DNA of 33,311 nucleotides from Lachnospiraceae bacterium (lineage in GTDB: Bacteria; Bacillota; Clostridia; Lachnospirales; Lachnospiraceae). Positions 1 through 8,356 of the stretch are shown here, piece after piece. The notes beneath the pieces are model-generated. The model did no database searches. It had not been told where the DNA came from and was given only the letters and a program-made list of their open reading frames with translations. The position numbers were made by a program, and so were the translations under genes. Location: positions 1 to 33,311 of the forward strand of contig JAGBNK010000011.1 in NCBI GenBank assembly GCA_017634455.1. The letters run 5' to 3'. The stretch's first letter is position 1. Every line of letters begins with the position of its first letter.

Positions 1-141
1 TCCGTCGGACCAGAGATTTGCTTACAGCTTCTTTCAGATTCCATCTCGCGATGGACACCCTTGCTGTTCGGCTATACACTTTCCACTATCTGGGCGTGTT
101 CGGGACTTTCACCCGTTAGAGCGCGCCCATGGCGCGCAAAC
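1..141 (-). mobile_element. Group IIC intron, 5' end only (partial)
   Basis: Read on the minus strand, this stretch matches the start of domain I of bacterial class C group II introns as I recall it from the Oceanobacillus iheyensis intron. It has a GTTTG start (variant of GTGYG), then CATGGG ten bases in, then GGGTGAAAGTCCCGAAC, then AAGGGTGTCC and a GATGGAATCTGAA block in the right order and spacing. Counting ten bases back from CATGGG puts the intron's first base at 141. The rest of the ribozyme and any reverse transcriptase gene lie beyond the left edge. The insertion point directly follows a terminator hairpin and its T run, the known target preference of group IIC introns. Whether the element is complete or mobile cannot be seen here. 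Confidence 0.85.
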
Positions 142-142
142 C

Positions 143-172
143 AAAAAAGGAGCCAACCTCCGTCAGCTCCTT
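143..172 (-). terminator. Intrinsic terminator downstream of the sortase gene
   Basis: On the minus strand a 7-bp stem (AAGGAGC/GCTCCTT, arms 166-172 and 147-153) with a 12-base loop runs directly into a T run. It ends the sortase transcript. The group IIC intron begins two bases after the T run. Confidence 0.8.
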
Positions 173-216
173 CTATCAATTTATATTCTTATATAACCGC
201 AATAATTTCTTATAGA

Positions 217-1068
217 CTAATTACCACTTGGATGTTTGTCCACAAGCACACCTGTCACTACAAACCTCTGGTCATCAGCTGCAGTACAAGTAGACAGTGT
301 AACCATCTGCAAATCACTGATATCATCCACATTTATATCCTTGTTATTAACGAGTGAATCAGACATAATTCCAGATTTTACGAAATTTCTAAAGGTGTCA
401 TCATCGCCTCTGTAAATGGTAAATAATGAATCATCCTCCTGAACTTCCTTGTATGCTACTACCTCATATCTTCTAGCTCCCTCAGGTGTGATAATCTGGA
501 AATATTTATGATTATCAAAATAATCCTCCTGGGTGCGATAGAATTTCAGCTTACCAAACATGGAGAGATTTCTCATATTATGGCCATATATCAATATATG
601 ACTATCTGTGAAATCCACTGCGTTATTCTCATCCATAAATATAGATCCTGCTGTAGCATCAGTTCCATCATAGGTCTTGCGCAGGTATGTATCATTGTCT
701 CCGGAAAATAATATTGGATAATCAATATCCTCATTTTCAAAATGAATCCATGCGATAATATCAGAATTAATACTTCTCAAAGCATTGAAATCCACATTTA
801 TCTGATCATACCACTCACCCTTGTCATTGGATGTAGTATACTGGCTAACTGTCTTGTCATATAAATCATCGGACTTATTATAATCCAACTGTTTTCTCGC
901 CAACAAAACTACAGCAACAGCTATTATAATCACTCCTGTTATTATCAGAATCCTTGAAATTATATTTCCATGGTTCTTCTTTTCTGAATCTATATCCTGT
1001 CTATTTTCATTAGTCATAGTATCATCCTCATTCAAATCTAATATCCTATCATATTCTCTTCGTGACAT
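217..1068 (-). CDS. Class B sortase
   Basis: This 283-residue membrane-anchored transpeptidase should join proteins carrying a C-terminal sorting signal to the cell wall or to one another. One N-terminal membrane segment (about residues 38-57) is followed by an extracellular catalytic domain. The three catalytic residues are visible: His163 in YGHNM, Cys261 in TLSTC and Arg268 in DQRFVV. The TLSTC form and the inserted helix before it fit class B rather than class A or D. The start lies two bases after the niaR stop, so the genes are probably cotranscribed. An internal ATG at 1017 has a better ribosome binding site (GAGGAT, 6-base spacing) and is an alternative start. No LPxTG-like substrate protein is encoded in this window, so its target is unknown. 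Confidence 0.88.
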   Translation of the reverse strand: MSRREYDRILDLNEDDTMTNENRQDIDSEKKNHGNIISRILIITGVIIIAVAVVLLARKQLDYNKSDDLYDKTVSQYTTSNDKGEWYDQINVDFNALRSINSDIIAWIHFENEDIDYPILFSGDNDTYLRKTYDGTDATAGSIFMDENNAVDFTDSHILIYGHNMRNLSMFGKLKFYRTQEDYFDNHKYFQIITPEGARRYEVVAYKEVQEDDSLFTIYRGDDDTFRNFVKSGIMSDSLVNNKDINVDDISDLQMVTLSTCTAADDQRFVVTGVLVDKHPSGN

Positions 1069-1070
1069 AA

Positions 1071-1610
1071 CTATACCCCGAAATCAACAGGCTCATAGGG
1101 CTGCAACTTAGCCAGAAAGCCCTGTTCCCACAATTCTTCCTGAATCATATCCAGTATATCATCATTGTCCGCAAATACTGTATGATAGTGATATCCCGAT
1201 GTAATATCAGAAAGTGGTTTAGATTTTCCTGATTTAATATCATCTATATAATTCTTGATATCAAGTCTGCTCTTTACATTAATATCTGCCTTGAGCACTC
1301 CATAACTCTTGTGATATACAAATATGTCTTTCACAATTCCGCCTCTGTCTATAATGAGCTCTAACTCCTGACCGATTTTGGACTCGTCATGTCTCACCTT
1401 AAACACCCGGCTTACCTTCATTTTCTCAGGTAACAGATATCCCTCATTGGTAGATATAATATCAATATTGGAGGCTCTAAGTAGTGCTATATCCTGCACA
1501 ACCACCTGTCTGCTGCAACCCACCTGTCGAGCAAGAGCAGTTCCAGACAGGGGAGCCTGACAATCGCTAAGCAATTTCAGTATATGTTCTCGTCGTTCAT
1601 TGCCCTTCAT
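1071..1610 (-). CDS. niaR: NiaR-type niacin-responsive repressor of NAD synthesis
   Basis: This 179-residue repressor has an N-terminal winged helix-turn-helix (about residues 5-60, with a recognition helix near GCSRQVVVQDI) and a C-terminal 3H domain (about 70-175). His74, Glu82, His141 and His143 have the spacing of the metal ligands of 3H-domain proteins, and His100 lies in VYHKSYG. Family members repress NAD synthesis or niacin transport genes when niacin is plentiful. Its place immediately after nadC, and the matching palindrome between nadB and nadA, make autogenous control of this operon likely. The ribosome binding site is AGAGGA. Length is normal for the family. Confidence 0.92.
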   Translation of the reverse strand: MKGNERREHILKLLSDCQAPLSGTALARQVGCSRQVVVQDIALLRASNIDIISTNEGYLLPEKMKVSRVFKVRHDESKIGQELELIIDRGGIVKDIFVYHKSYGVLKADINVKSRLDIKNYIDDIKSGKSKPLSDITSGYHYHTVFADNDDILDMIQEELWEQGFLAKLQPYEPVDFGV

Positions 1611-1675
1611 TTATATTCCTCTTCCCTTTTTTAGTTTTGTCTATAACCCATTTGATACTTTATTCAGCTTTAGCC

Positions 1676-2533
1676 CTAGTCAATAGGATGTAAATTCTTC
1701 AAAGAAATATCCATAATAGGTGCTGAATGAGTCAAAGCTCCGCTGGAAATATAGTCAACTCCAAGCTCTGTAAGTCTGGCAATATTTTCCTTGGTTACAT
1801 TTCCTGATACTTCCACTTCAGCTCTGCCATCAATGATAGTCATAGCCTCCCGCATTACATCAACTGACATATTGTCAAGCATAATAATATCAGCTCCAGC
1901 TTCAACAGCTTCCTTCACCTGATCAAGAGTCTCAACTTCCACTTCAATCTTGCGAACAAATGGAGCATACTCCTTGGCCATCTCCACAGCCTTGGCCACA
2001 CTGCCAGCCGCACCAATATGATTGTCCTTCAACAAAACTCCGTCAGACAGATTCAATCTATGATTATTTCCACCACCAGTCTTAACAGCATATTTCTCAA
2101 AGATTCTGTTATTTGGTGTAGTCTTTCTAGTATCCAAAAGCTTAGTCTTGGTTCCTGCAAGAAGGGCAGCCACCTCATGTGTATATGTGGCAATACCACT
2201 CATTCTCTGTAAATAGTTCAAACCAGTTCTCTCACCACAGAGCAACACTCTAATGTCACCTACAACTCGTCCCATAAGCTGACCAGCCTGTACCTCATCG
2301 CCGTCCTGTACCATGAATTCCACTTTAGTATTCTCATCCAAGAGCTTAAATGTTCTCTCAAATACCTGTAAACCGCAGATAACACCATCCTGCTTACAAA
2401 TCAAATCTACCTGACCAGTCTGAGGTTCTCTCATTACAGAATTAGCAGATACATCTTCATTGGTTATATCCTCGCGCAAAGCTCCCATAATAAGTGGGTC
2501 AACATTTAATTTTAAAGTAACCTGATCAAACAT
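1676..2533 (-). CDS. nadC: Nicotinate-nucleotide pyrophosphorylase (carboxylating)
   Basis: Quinolinate phosphoribosyltransferase, 285 residues, converts quinolinate and PRPP to nicotinate mononucleotide, CO2 and pyrophosphate. This is the third step of de novo NAD synthesis. The N-terminal half carries EDITNEDVSANSV. The barrel domain carries the substrate-binding blocks RKTTPNNR, KTGGGNNHRLNLSDG, LLKDNHI and the EVEVET and IMLDNM strands typical of the family. The start lies one base after the nadB stop, so the two are translationally close. The ribosome binding site is GAGAGAGG. Full length with no missing motif. Confidence 0.96.
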   Translation of the reverse strand: MFDQVTLKLNVDPLIMGALREDITNEDVSANSVMREPQTGQVDLICKQDGVICGLQVFERTFKLLDENTKVEFMVQDGDEVQAGQLMGRVVGDIRVLLCGERTGLNYLQRMSGIATYTHEVAALLAGTKTKLLDTRKTTPNNRIFEKYAVKTGGGNNHRLNLSDGVLLKDNHIGAAGSVAKAVEMAKEYAPFVRKIEVEVETLDQVKEAVEAGADIIMLDNMSVDVMREAMTIIDGRAEVEVSGNVTKENIARLTELGVDYISSGALTHSAPIMDISLKNLHPID

Positions 2534-2534
2534 T

Positions 2535-3866
2535 TTATTTACCTCTCTCTTCCTTAAATTTATCTATCTCATCCAATACCATCTGGCGATAATCATTTTC
2601 TATCTGTGATAAATCAGCATAATCTTCCGGTTTAAACAGCTTATTTACAATAGCCTGGCGTTCCCCCCAATTTGGTTCTGGAACTGCATTTAATCCAACT
2701 GCATCTGCATTGATTTTGTGAGCAGCACGCTTGGCAAATACCAGACTCTCAAGCAATGAATTGCTGGCAAGTCTATTAACTCCATGCACTCCGTTGCAAG
2801 CAGTCTCTCCAACTGCATAGAGATTATTCATAGTAGTTGCACTATTATGATCAACCTTGATACCACCCATGAAATAATGCTGTGCTGGAACTACTGGAAT
2901 CGGCTCTGTATATACATCAAAACCTCTCTGCTTACAATGCTCTACAATATTTGGGAAATGATTCTCCACCACATCCTTTGGAATAGTTCTAAGATCCTCC
3001 CAGACAAATTCAGTTCCATCTAATTTCATCTGCTTACGAATAGCTGCAGTAACCACATCTCTAGGCTGCAATTCATCAGTGAATCTCTCCATATTCTTGT
3101 CCAGAAGTACTGCTCCCTCTCCTCTTACTGACTCTGATATAAGGAAGCTTCTGTCCTGTGGCTTATCAGAATAGAGAGTTGTAGGATGAATCTGAATATA
3201 ATCAATATCCTGTCTCTCAATTCCATGCTTTACTGCTATGGCGATTCCGTCTCCTGTCAAATGTCTGAAGTTGGTAGAATGCTTATATAGTCCACCAATT
3301 CCACCGCAGGCCAATACCATATCATCTCTAAATGCCACTGTATCAATTGTGCCATCTTCTTTCTTGATAACACCACCGTAGCAAGTATTATTTTCCTCAA
3401 TAATATCAATCAAAGCTGTTCGCTCCAGAATTGTCACATTTGGCAATTCCAACACTCTATTGAGAAGAGTATGTGTAATCTCCTCTCCTGTCTCATCCTC
3501 GTGGAAGAGAATTCTCTTGTCTGAGTGTCCACCCTCTCTGGTGTAAGCCAACTCTCCATCTGTTGTATGCTCAAAGTCAACTCCATATCCAATTAAGTCT
3601 GAGATAACTTCCTGAGAAGTGCGAATCATAATATCTACTGATTCCTTGTTGTTCTCATAATGGCCAGCCTTCAATGTGTCCTCGAAGTAGCTGTCATAAT
3701 CAGACTCATCCTTCAATACACAGATACCACCCTGAGCTAGGTAAGAATCACTGCTTCTCACATCTGATTTTGTAATCATTAGAATCTGCTTATCTCTAGG
3801 TAAATTCAATGCACAGTACAATCCCGAGCATCCTGTTCCTACGATAAATATGTCTGTTTCTATCAT
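2535..3866 (-). CDS. nadB: L-aspartate oxidase
   Basis: This FAD flavoprotein oxidises L-aspartate to iminoaspartate, which NadA uses. The N-terminal dinucleotide-binding motif is VGTGCSG (residues 9-15). It is followed by SYLAQGGI, the active-site region SESVRGEGAVLL and the C-terminal FAD-contacting segment VNRLASNSLLESLVFAKRA. At 443 residues it is shorter than the roughly 530-residue proteobacterial enzyme and lacks most of the C-terminal helical extension; short forms are common in Clostridia. In an anaerobe the electron acceptor is presumably fumarate rather than oxygen (inference). It is the first gene of nadB-nadC-niaR-sortase. Its promoter and a candidate NiaR operator lie upstream. 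Confidence 0.95.
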   Translation of the reverse strand: MIETDIFIVGTGCSGLYCALNLPRDKQILMITKSDVRSSDSYLAQGGICVLKDESDYDSYFEDTLKAGHYENNKESVDIMIRTSQEVISDLIGYGVDFEHTTDGELAYTREGGHSDKRILFHEDETGEEITHTLLNRVLELPNVTILERTALIDIIEENNTCYGGVIKKEDGTIDTVAFRDDMVLACGGIGGLYKHSTNFRHLTGDGIAIAVKHGIERQDIDYIQIHPTTLYSDKPQDRSFLISESVRGEGAVLLDKNMERFTDELQPRDVVTAAIRKQMKLDGTEFVWEDLRTIPKDVVENHFPNIVEHCKQRGFDVYTEPIPVVPAQHYFMGGIKVDHNSATTMNNLYAVGETACNGVHGVNRLASNSLLESLVFAKRAAHKINADAVGLNAVPEPNWGERQAIVNKLFKPEDYADLSQIENDYRQMVLDEIDKFKEERGK

Positions 3867-3938
3867 ATCTTTGTCCTCTTTACTAATTCAGTTTTATCAA
3901 GTTTGTTATAAAACTTGAAATTATTAGCAATTGATGGT

Positions 3939-3967
3939 AGTATAACACATGACTTTACACCTGACAA
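3939..3967 (-). promoter_or_regulatory. nadB promoter
   Basis: On the minus strand a TTGTCA -35 box (3962-3967) and a TATACT -10 box (3939-3944) are separated by exactly 17 bases. The -35 box lies inside the NiaR-type inverted repeat, so repressor binding would block polymerase. The predicted 5' UTR is about 65 bases. Confidence 0.75.
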
Positions 3968-3980
3968 GACAGGTGTAAAG
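3953..3980. promoter_or_regulatory. Candidate NiaR operator (perfect 11-bp inverted repeat)
   Basis: CTTTACACCTG and CAGGTGTAAAG are perfect reverse complements separated by ACAAGA. They are placed between divergent nadB and nadA and over the nadB -35 box. NiaR sites are known to be such palindromes in front of nad genes, and niaR is encoded in the same operon. The binding protein is an inference from context. Confidence 0.8.
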
Positions 3981-4032
3981 ACAAAGATTCAAAGTATTTA
4001 AACCGAATATTATAATATGGAGGAATTCGCTA

Positions 4033-4950
4033 ATGAATACCAGGGAAATGCAGGATGAAATTATCCGCCTGAAAAAAGAAAATGATGTATGTATATTAGC
4101 TCATGCCTATACCAGTCATGATGTATGGGAAGTAGCTGATTACGTAGGAGACTCATTTGGATTAAGTCAGCAAGCTGCCAAAGCATCCAACAAGACCATC
4201 ATCATGTGCGGTGTTAGATTCATGGCTGAAACTGTGAAAATTCTCTCACCTGACAAGAAAGTATTGCTTGCTGCTCCAGAGGCAGGTTGTCCTATGGCAG
4301 ACCAAATCGATGCAGATTGGCTTCGCCAGTTAAAGGAAGAAAATCCAGGCTACACTGCTGTATGCTACATCAATACTACTTCTGAGTTGAAGACTGAGTG
4401 TGATGTATGTGTAACTTCATCTTCTGCTCCTGATATTATCAAGAAATTAGATTCAGATAAAATATTATTTGTTCCTGATTGCAACTTAGGTGGATGGATT
4501 GAGAAACAGGTTCCAGAGAAGGATTTCAAAATGATAAAGGGTGGCTGCCCTACTCACCTGCGTGCAAGAAAGGCTGATGTAGACAAAATGAAGGCTGCAC
4601 ATCCTGATGCTCTCCTTCTGGTTCATCCAGAATGCCTGGCTGAGGTTACAGAGATGGCTGATTACGCTGGAAGCACAACAGGTATTATGAACTATGCCAA
4701 GAATCGCGATGCCAAGGAGTTCATCATCGGAACAGAGAACAGCATTGTACAGCACTTACAATTTGAATGCCCTGACAAAAAATTCTATCCATTGTCCAAG
4801 GATCTGGTATGCCACAATATGAAGCTCACTACATTAGGAGATGTATTAAACTGTGTCAAAGGTGAAGCCGGAGAGGAAATCGAATTATCCCAGGAAGTGA
4901 TGGCTGGTGCCAAGAGATGTATTGATGAAATGATTCGTCTCGGTGAATAA
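4033..4950 (+). CDS. nadA: Quinolinate synthase (4Fe-4S)
   Basis: NadA condenses iminoaspartate with dihydroxyacetone phosphate to make quinolinate, the second step of de novo NAD synthesis. The 305-residue protein shows the three pseudo-repeat domains. It has three cysteines at the spacing of the known cluster ligands: Cys86 (EAGCPMAD), Cys172 (GGCPTH) and Cys260 (LVCHNMKL). Other family blocks are AHAYTSHD, PDCNLGGWI, HPECLAEV and GTENSIVQ. A GGAGG ribosome binding site lies 9 bases before the ATG. It is transcribed away from nadBC, and the shared palindrome probably controls both sides. A TATAAT at 4011-4016 lies too close to the ribosome binding site to be a safe promoter call. Confidence 0.96.
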   Translation: MNTREMQDEIIRLKKENDVCILAHAYTSHDVWEVADYVGDSFGLSQQAAKASNKTIIMCGVRFMAETVKILSPDKKVLLAAPEAGCPMADQIDADWLRQLKEENPGYTAVCYINTTSELKTECDVCVTSSSAPDIIKKLDSDKILFVPDCNLGGWIEKQVPEKDFKMIKGGCPTHLRARKADVDKMKAAHPDALLLVHPECLAEVTEMADYAGSTTGIMNYAKNRDAKEFIIGTENSIVQHLQFECPDKKFYPLSKDLVCHNMKLTTLGDVLNCVKGEAGEEIELSQEVMAGAKRCIDEMIRLGE

Positions 4951-5011
4951 TAGATAACATGAAAATAATAAGCATGTCATATATGCGTAATAAATATTTA
5001 TAAACATATAC

Positions 5012-5044
5012 AAAATGGAGAAGCAAAAATGCTTCTCCATTTTT
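5012..5044. terminator. Bidirectional terminator between nadA and the chemoreceptor gene
   Basis: A 13-bp stem (AAAATGGAGAAGC/GCTTCTCCATTTT) with a 6-base loop AAAAAT has A and T runs on its two sides. It can therefore stop nadA on the plus strand and the chemoreceptor gene on the minus strand. Confidence 0.88.
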
Positions 5045-5110
5045 AGTGTTAGGATTTAATTGTAATTTGTTTAATATTATATAAATACTTCTGAATAGTA
5101 ATTCTATATT

Positions 5111-7144
5111 CTACTCAATCTTGAATGTATTGACGAAGTCACCAATCTTGGTTGCAGAGTCTGCAACTGCAACGGCACTATCATCTACACCCTTACTCTC
5201 ACATGCTACATTTTGAGCACTTGTTGCTGCTGTATCAACAGTAGCTGTTACTTCTTCTGTACTAGCTGACTGCTCTTCTGCAATAGCTGCAACAGATGTA
5301 GCAATATCATTTACCTTCTGCATCGTCTCAATCATATCTCTGACTGTAGAACCAGCCTCATCCAAAGCTGCAAAGATATCAGCAAATGTCTCGCCGGTAG
5401 CACTAACTGCTTCGCTACTAACTGCGATTTCATTTACACTATTAGCAGATCTCTCTGACAAATCATTAATCTGCTTAGTAACTTCTGTAATAATCTCAGC
5501 AATTTCTGTTGTAGCCTTGGCACTCTCTGCTGCAAGTGCACCAATCTCATCAGCAACTACTGCGAATCCTCTACCAGCTTCACCAGCACGAGCTGCCTCA
5601 ATCGAAGCATTCAGTGACAGCAAGTTGGTCTGTGAAGAAATGGAATTAATCATATCAATAATCGAATTAATCTGCTGTGTAGCATCGGCAACTCTACCAA
5701 CCACTTCACTCATCTCAGACATTGTAGTTGAGATGCTATCCATATTCTTCTGTACATTGTCCATATCTTTCTGGCCCTGCTTAGCTTTGCCAAGCAATTC
5801 CATCATAGTCTCATTAGTTGCATTTCCCTGATCAGTCATATCTCCAACTGACTGCGCAAGCTCTGTTGCATTGGTAGCAAGTTCTGTAACAGATTGAGCT
5901 ACACCTTCCATAGCCTCATGAATCTGTTCCATTGAATTGCTCTGCTCTTCTGCTTGAATATTTAATGTATTAGAAGCATTTCTACTGTTATCAGCCTCAG
6001 ATGACAATAGGTTTGTAACGCTTCGCATCTCTCCCAATGTCTCACGCATTCGCTCAACATAATCATGCATGCGATTGTTCATTACTCCGATTTCGTTATT
6101 GCCGCCCTTCTTAATGTCAACTGAGAAGTCGCCATCAGCAATACGTACAATATTATCTGTAAGAGCAGTTACAGGATTTGTAATCTTAAACTTGATTAAT
6201 ATAATCAAAATAACTGTACTTGCAATAAGCATAAGAATTACAAGTATCACTGTAATAAAGCTCAATGTGTTAAGTTCACTTAATATATCATTTTGCTTTA
6301 CATAAGATACTAAGATCCAATCTGTACCAGCTACTGCATCGCAAGAAACGAAATATTTAGCTCCATCATTTCCTTTCACCACATCAACTGTCTCAGAAGC
6401 TTTAGAAGCCTCACCATACAGTGTCTGAAGGAATGAATTATCTGCAAATTCGGATACATCCTTACCTACTTCATCAGCCTCAGGAGAAGCTACAATTGTA
6501 CTTCCTGAGAAGAGCATACTCTTACCAGTTCCAGACGGAGTATAAGCAGCAACCTGCTCAGATATACCTGATAATACAATATCAGTAGACATAACACCGG
6601 TTCTGCCATCTAATGTATTGATAGCTCTCGAGCCGCATACAACCATCTTGCCTGTTGTCGCATCAACAGATGGCGGTCCAAATATCATTGTCTCAGTTTT
6701 GATACCACTTATATACCAATCACGTTCTGTTGCATTATAATCAGCGTCCGGAACCCAATCGCCTCCATCATAGAAAGTCAAATCTGAGAAAGCAATATAT
6801 ACATCAATTACCTCCTCCGGAAACTTATTCATTCCTGGTTGAAGAGCTCTCTTTATTGCTCCCTCACCAGTCATATCACTTTGCTGAATCACATCGCCCA
6901 AACCATTGTAGTAATCCTGTATACTCGCCACACTGGTTGCTATACTATTAGCATTAGCTTGTGATTCATTTTTCAATGCATCTTTACCACTTGTAGTAAT
7001 AATACCTCTTGAAGTGATAAAAATAATAAGTGCCACAGCTACAATAAAAATCGCAATCATTGGCACTAAAATTGAGATAAGCTGTATGCTTATCTTTTTA
7101 GTTTTGCCACCTTCTGTGGCAACATTCTTCTTGCCTTTCGCCAT
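5111..7144 (-). CDS. Methyl-accepting chemotaxis protein with double Cache sensor
   Basis: This transmembrane chemoreceptor has 677 residues. The order is membrane segment (about 21-45), periplasm-facing double Cache domain (about 50-290), second membrane segment (about 295-318), HAMP (about 318-370) and a long coiled-coil signalling domain. The strictly conserved hairpin tip is present at about 510-535 (SLNASIEAARAGEAGRGFAV). In the Cache domain, Arg141, Trp143 and Tyr144 (RDWY), Asp161 and Asp188 sit where amino-acid-binding dCache domains place their ligand contacts, so an amino acid or amine ligand is plausible (inference). No other chemotaxis gene is nearby. The ribosome binding site is GGGGAGG. 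Confidence 0.95.
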   Translation of the reverse strand: MAKGKKNVATEGGKTKKISIQLISILVPMIAIFIVAVALIIFITSRGIITTSGKDALKNESQANANSIATSVASIQDYYNGLGDVIQQSDMTGEGAIKRALQPGMNKFPEEVIDVYIAFSDLTFYDGGDWVPDADYNATERDWYISGIKTETMIFGPPSVDATTGKMVVCGSRAINTLDGRTGVMSTDIVLSGISEQVAAYTPSGTGKSMLFSGSTIVASPEADEVGKDVSEFADNSFLQTLYGEASKASETVDVVKGNDGAKYFVSCDAVAGTDWILVSYVKQNDILSELNTLSFITVILVILMLIASTVILIILIKFKITNPVTALTDNIVRIADGDFSVDIKKGGNNEIGVMNNRMHDYVERMRETLGEMRSVTNLLSSEADNSRNASNTLNIQAEEQSNSMEQIHEAMEGVAQSVTELATNATELAQSVGDMTDQGNATNETMMELLGKAKQGQKDMDNVQKNMDSISTTMSEMSEVVGRVADATQQINSIIDMINSISSQTNLLSLNASIEAARAGEAGRGFAVVADEIGALAAESAKATTEIAEIITEVTKQINDLSERSANSVNEIAVSSEAVSATGETFADIFAALDEAGSTVRDMIETMQKVNDIATSVAAIAEEQSASTEEVTATVDTAATSAQNVACESKGVDDSAVAVADSATKIGDFVNTFKIE

Positions 7145-7188
7145 ATCAGTGTCCTCCCCTGTAAATCTAATATAAAGTTAAGTCTCAA

Positions 7189-7214
7189 AAATAGCGCAAT
7201 TTCTTGCGCTATTT
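7189..7214 (-). promoter_or_regulatory. Terminator-shaped hairpin in the chemoreceptor leader
   Basis: A perfect 11-bp stem (AAATAGCGCAA/TTGCGCTATTT) with a 4-base loop is followed on the minus strand by a T run. It lies about 45 bases before the chemoreceptor ATG and starts about 8 bases after the predicted transcription start. It could be an attenuator or a 5' stabilising hairpin. Confidence 0.55.
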
Positions 7215-7227
7215 CATATCATATAAA

Positions 7228-7255
7228 ATTATACATCAACTAATTTCTAAATCAA
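7228..7255 (-). promoter_or_regulatory. Chemoreceptor gene promoter
   Basis: TTGATT (7250-7255) and a perfect TATAAT (7228-7233) are 16 bases apart on the minus strand. This is a housekeeping-type promoter, not the sigma-28 type often used by motility genes. Confidence 0.6.
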
Positions 7256-7341
7256 GGGATTTTTCAGAAAAAACGCACCAATTACATTTCTTTATCAATC
7301 TTTTTGTTATTGCGACAAAAAGTTTTCGCATTATACGCACA

Positions 7342-7371
7342 AAAAGAGTCGCACAAATGTGCAACTCTTTT
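7342..7371 (-). terminator. Terminator downstream of the fructokinase gene
   Basis: Stem arms 7342-7354 and 7359-7371 (AAAAGAGT-GCAC with one mismatch) around the loop AAAT, with the lower stem made of A/T runs. It closes the scrA-scrB-scrK transcript on the minus strand. Confidence 0.75.
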
Positions 7372-7405
7372 CTATAAAAAATACTCTACCCTCATCTATT
7401 CATAA

Positions 7406-8356
7406 TCAAAGTTCTTCTAACTTTGGATATGACGGAATTGCTCCAGGACGCTGTACACTTAATGCACTATAATGATTTGCAAATATAAGCATCTCCTCCA
7501 ACTTAATAGAAGGTGTATCCTCTATGTTGGATAAATCCATACCGTTTTGTGACATATAAGCCAGCACAGCTCCTATAAAGGAATCTCCAGCTCCGGTTGT
7601 ATCTACAGCCTTCACCTTCTCTCCTGATGCATGTCCCCGATTTCCTCTGGTATAAGCAGAGGCTCCATCTGCCCCCTGAGTATAGATAACCATTTTCACA
7701 CCCTGATTAAATAAATCCTCCAAGGCATCCTCAATATCAGTGCAGCCTGTAATAAATTCCAACTCCTCGTCAGAGATTTTCAAAACATCTGCCATAGGAA
7801 TAAATTCAGATACTGCTGCCTTCAGAGCATCTTGACTATCCCATAAATTAAAGCGGAGATTTGGGTCAAAGCTAATCAACGCTCCTGCTGCCTTGGCATA
7901 TTTTATAGCCACCTTGTGAGCATCCTTCATAGGAAAATCTCCCAGGGACACAGAGCAGAAATGAAATGCGAAGGAATCCTTGAACCACTCCTCCTTCAGA
8001 TACTCTGGCTTGTATAGCATATCAGCTCCCGGCTTTCTATAGAAAGAGAATTCTCTATTGCCATCCTCTCGCAAAGCCACAAAAGCTAATGAAGTATTGG
8101 CATCATGGCTTCTACGAATATATTGGGTTCCCACATTATAATCATTTAGCAGATTTACAATCTTATCTCCAAAAGGATCTTCCCCCAACTGTGTGATCAT
8201 GGCAGATTCTCCACCCAGCAATCTGTATGCAGCACATACATTGGCTGGAGCCCCTCCTACCTTCGGTGCAAAAGCCTCCACATCACTGATACCCTTGCCA
8301 GTCTCCTGGGGTATCCAGTCTATCAATGCCTCTCCCATTGCTATAAGTTTCTTCAA
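7406..8356 (-). CDS. scrK: Fructokinase, PfkB family
   Basis: This 316-residue sugar kinase phosphorylates the fructose released when sucrose-6-phosphate is split, feeding fructose-6-phosphate into glycolysis. Ribokinase/PfkB signatures are the N-terminal MGEALIDWIP and VGGAPANVCAAYRLLGG blocks and the C-terminal anion hole and catalytic base DTTGAGDSF. The start codon is TTG, overlapping the scrB stop as TTGA. A full AGGAGG ribosome binding site 7 bases upstream supports it over the next ATG six codons in. Specificity for fructose is inferred from the sucrose operon; another ketose is possible from sequence alone. Confidence 0.92.
   Translation of the reverse strand: MKKLIAMGEALIDWIPQETGKGISDVEAFAPKVGGAPANVCAAYRLLGGESAMITQLGEDPFGDKIVNLLNDYNVGTQYIRRSHDANTSLAFVALREDGNREFSFYRKPGADMLYKPEYLKEEWFKDSFAFHFCSVSLGDFPMKDAHKVAIKYAKAAGALISFDPNLRFNLWDSQDALKAAVSEFIPMADVLKISDEELEFITGCTDIEDALEDLFNQGVKMVIYTQGADGASAYTRGNRGHASGEKVKAVDTTGAGDSFIGAVLAYMSQNGMDLSNIEDTPSIKLEEMLIFANHYSALSVQRPGAIPSYPKLEEL

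Noticed and set aside
61-357. 98-codon plus-strand frame at the left end
   Set aside because: It is antisense to the group II intron ribozyme and the sortase 3' end and has no ribosome binding site.
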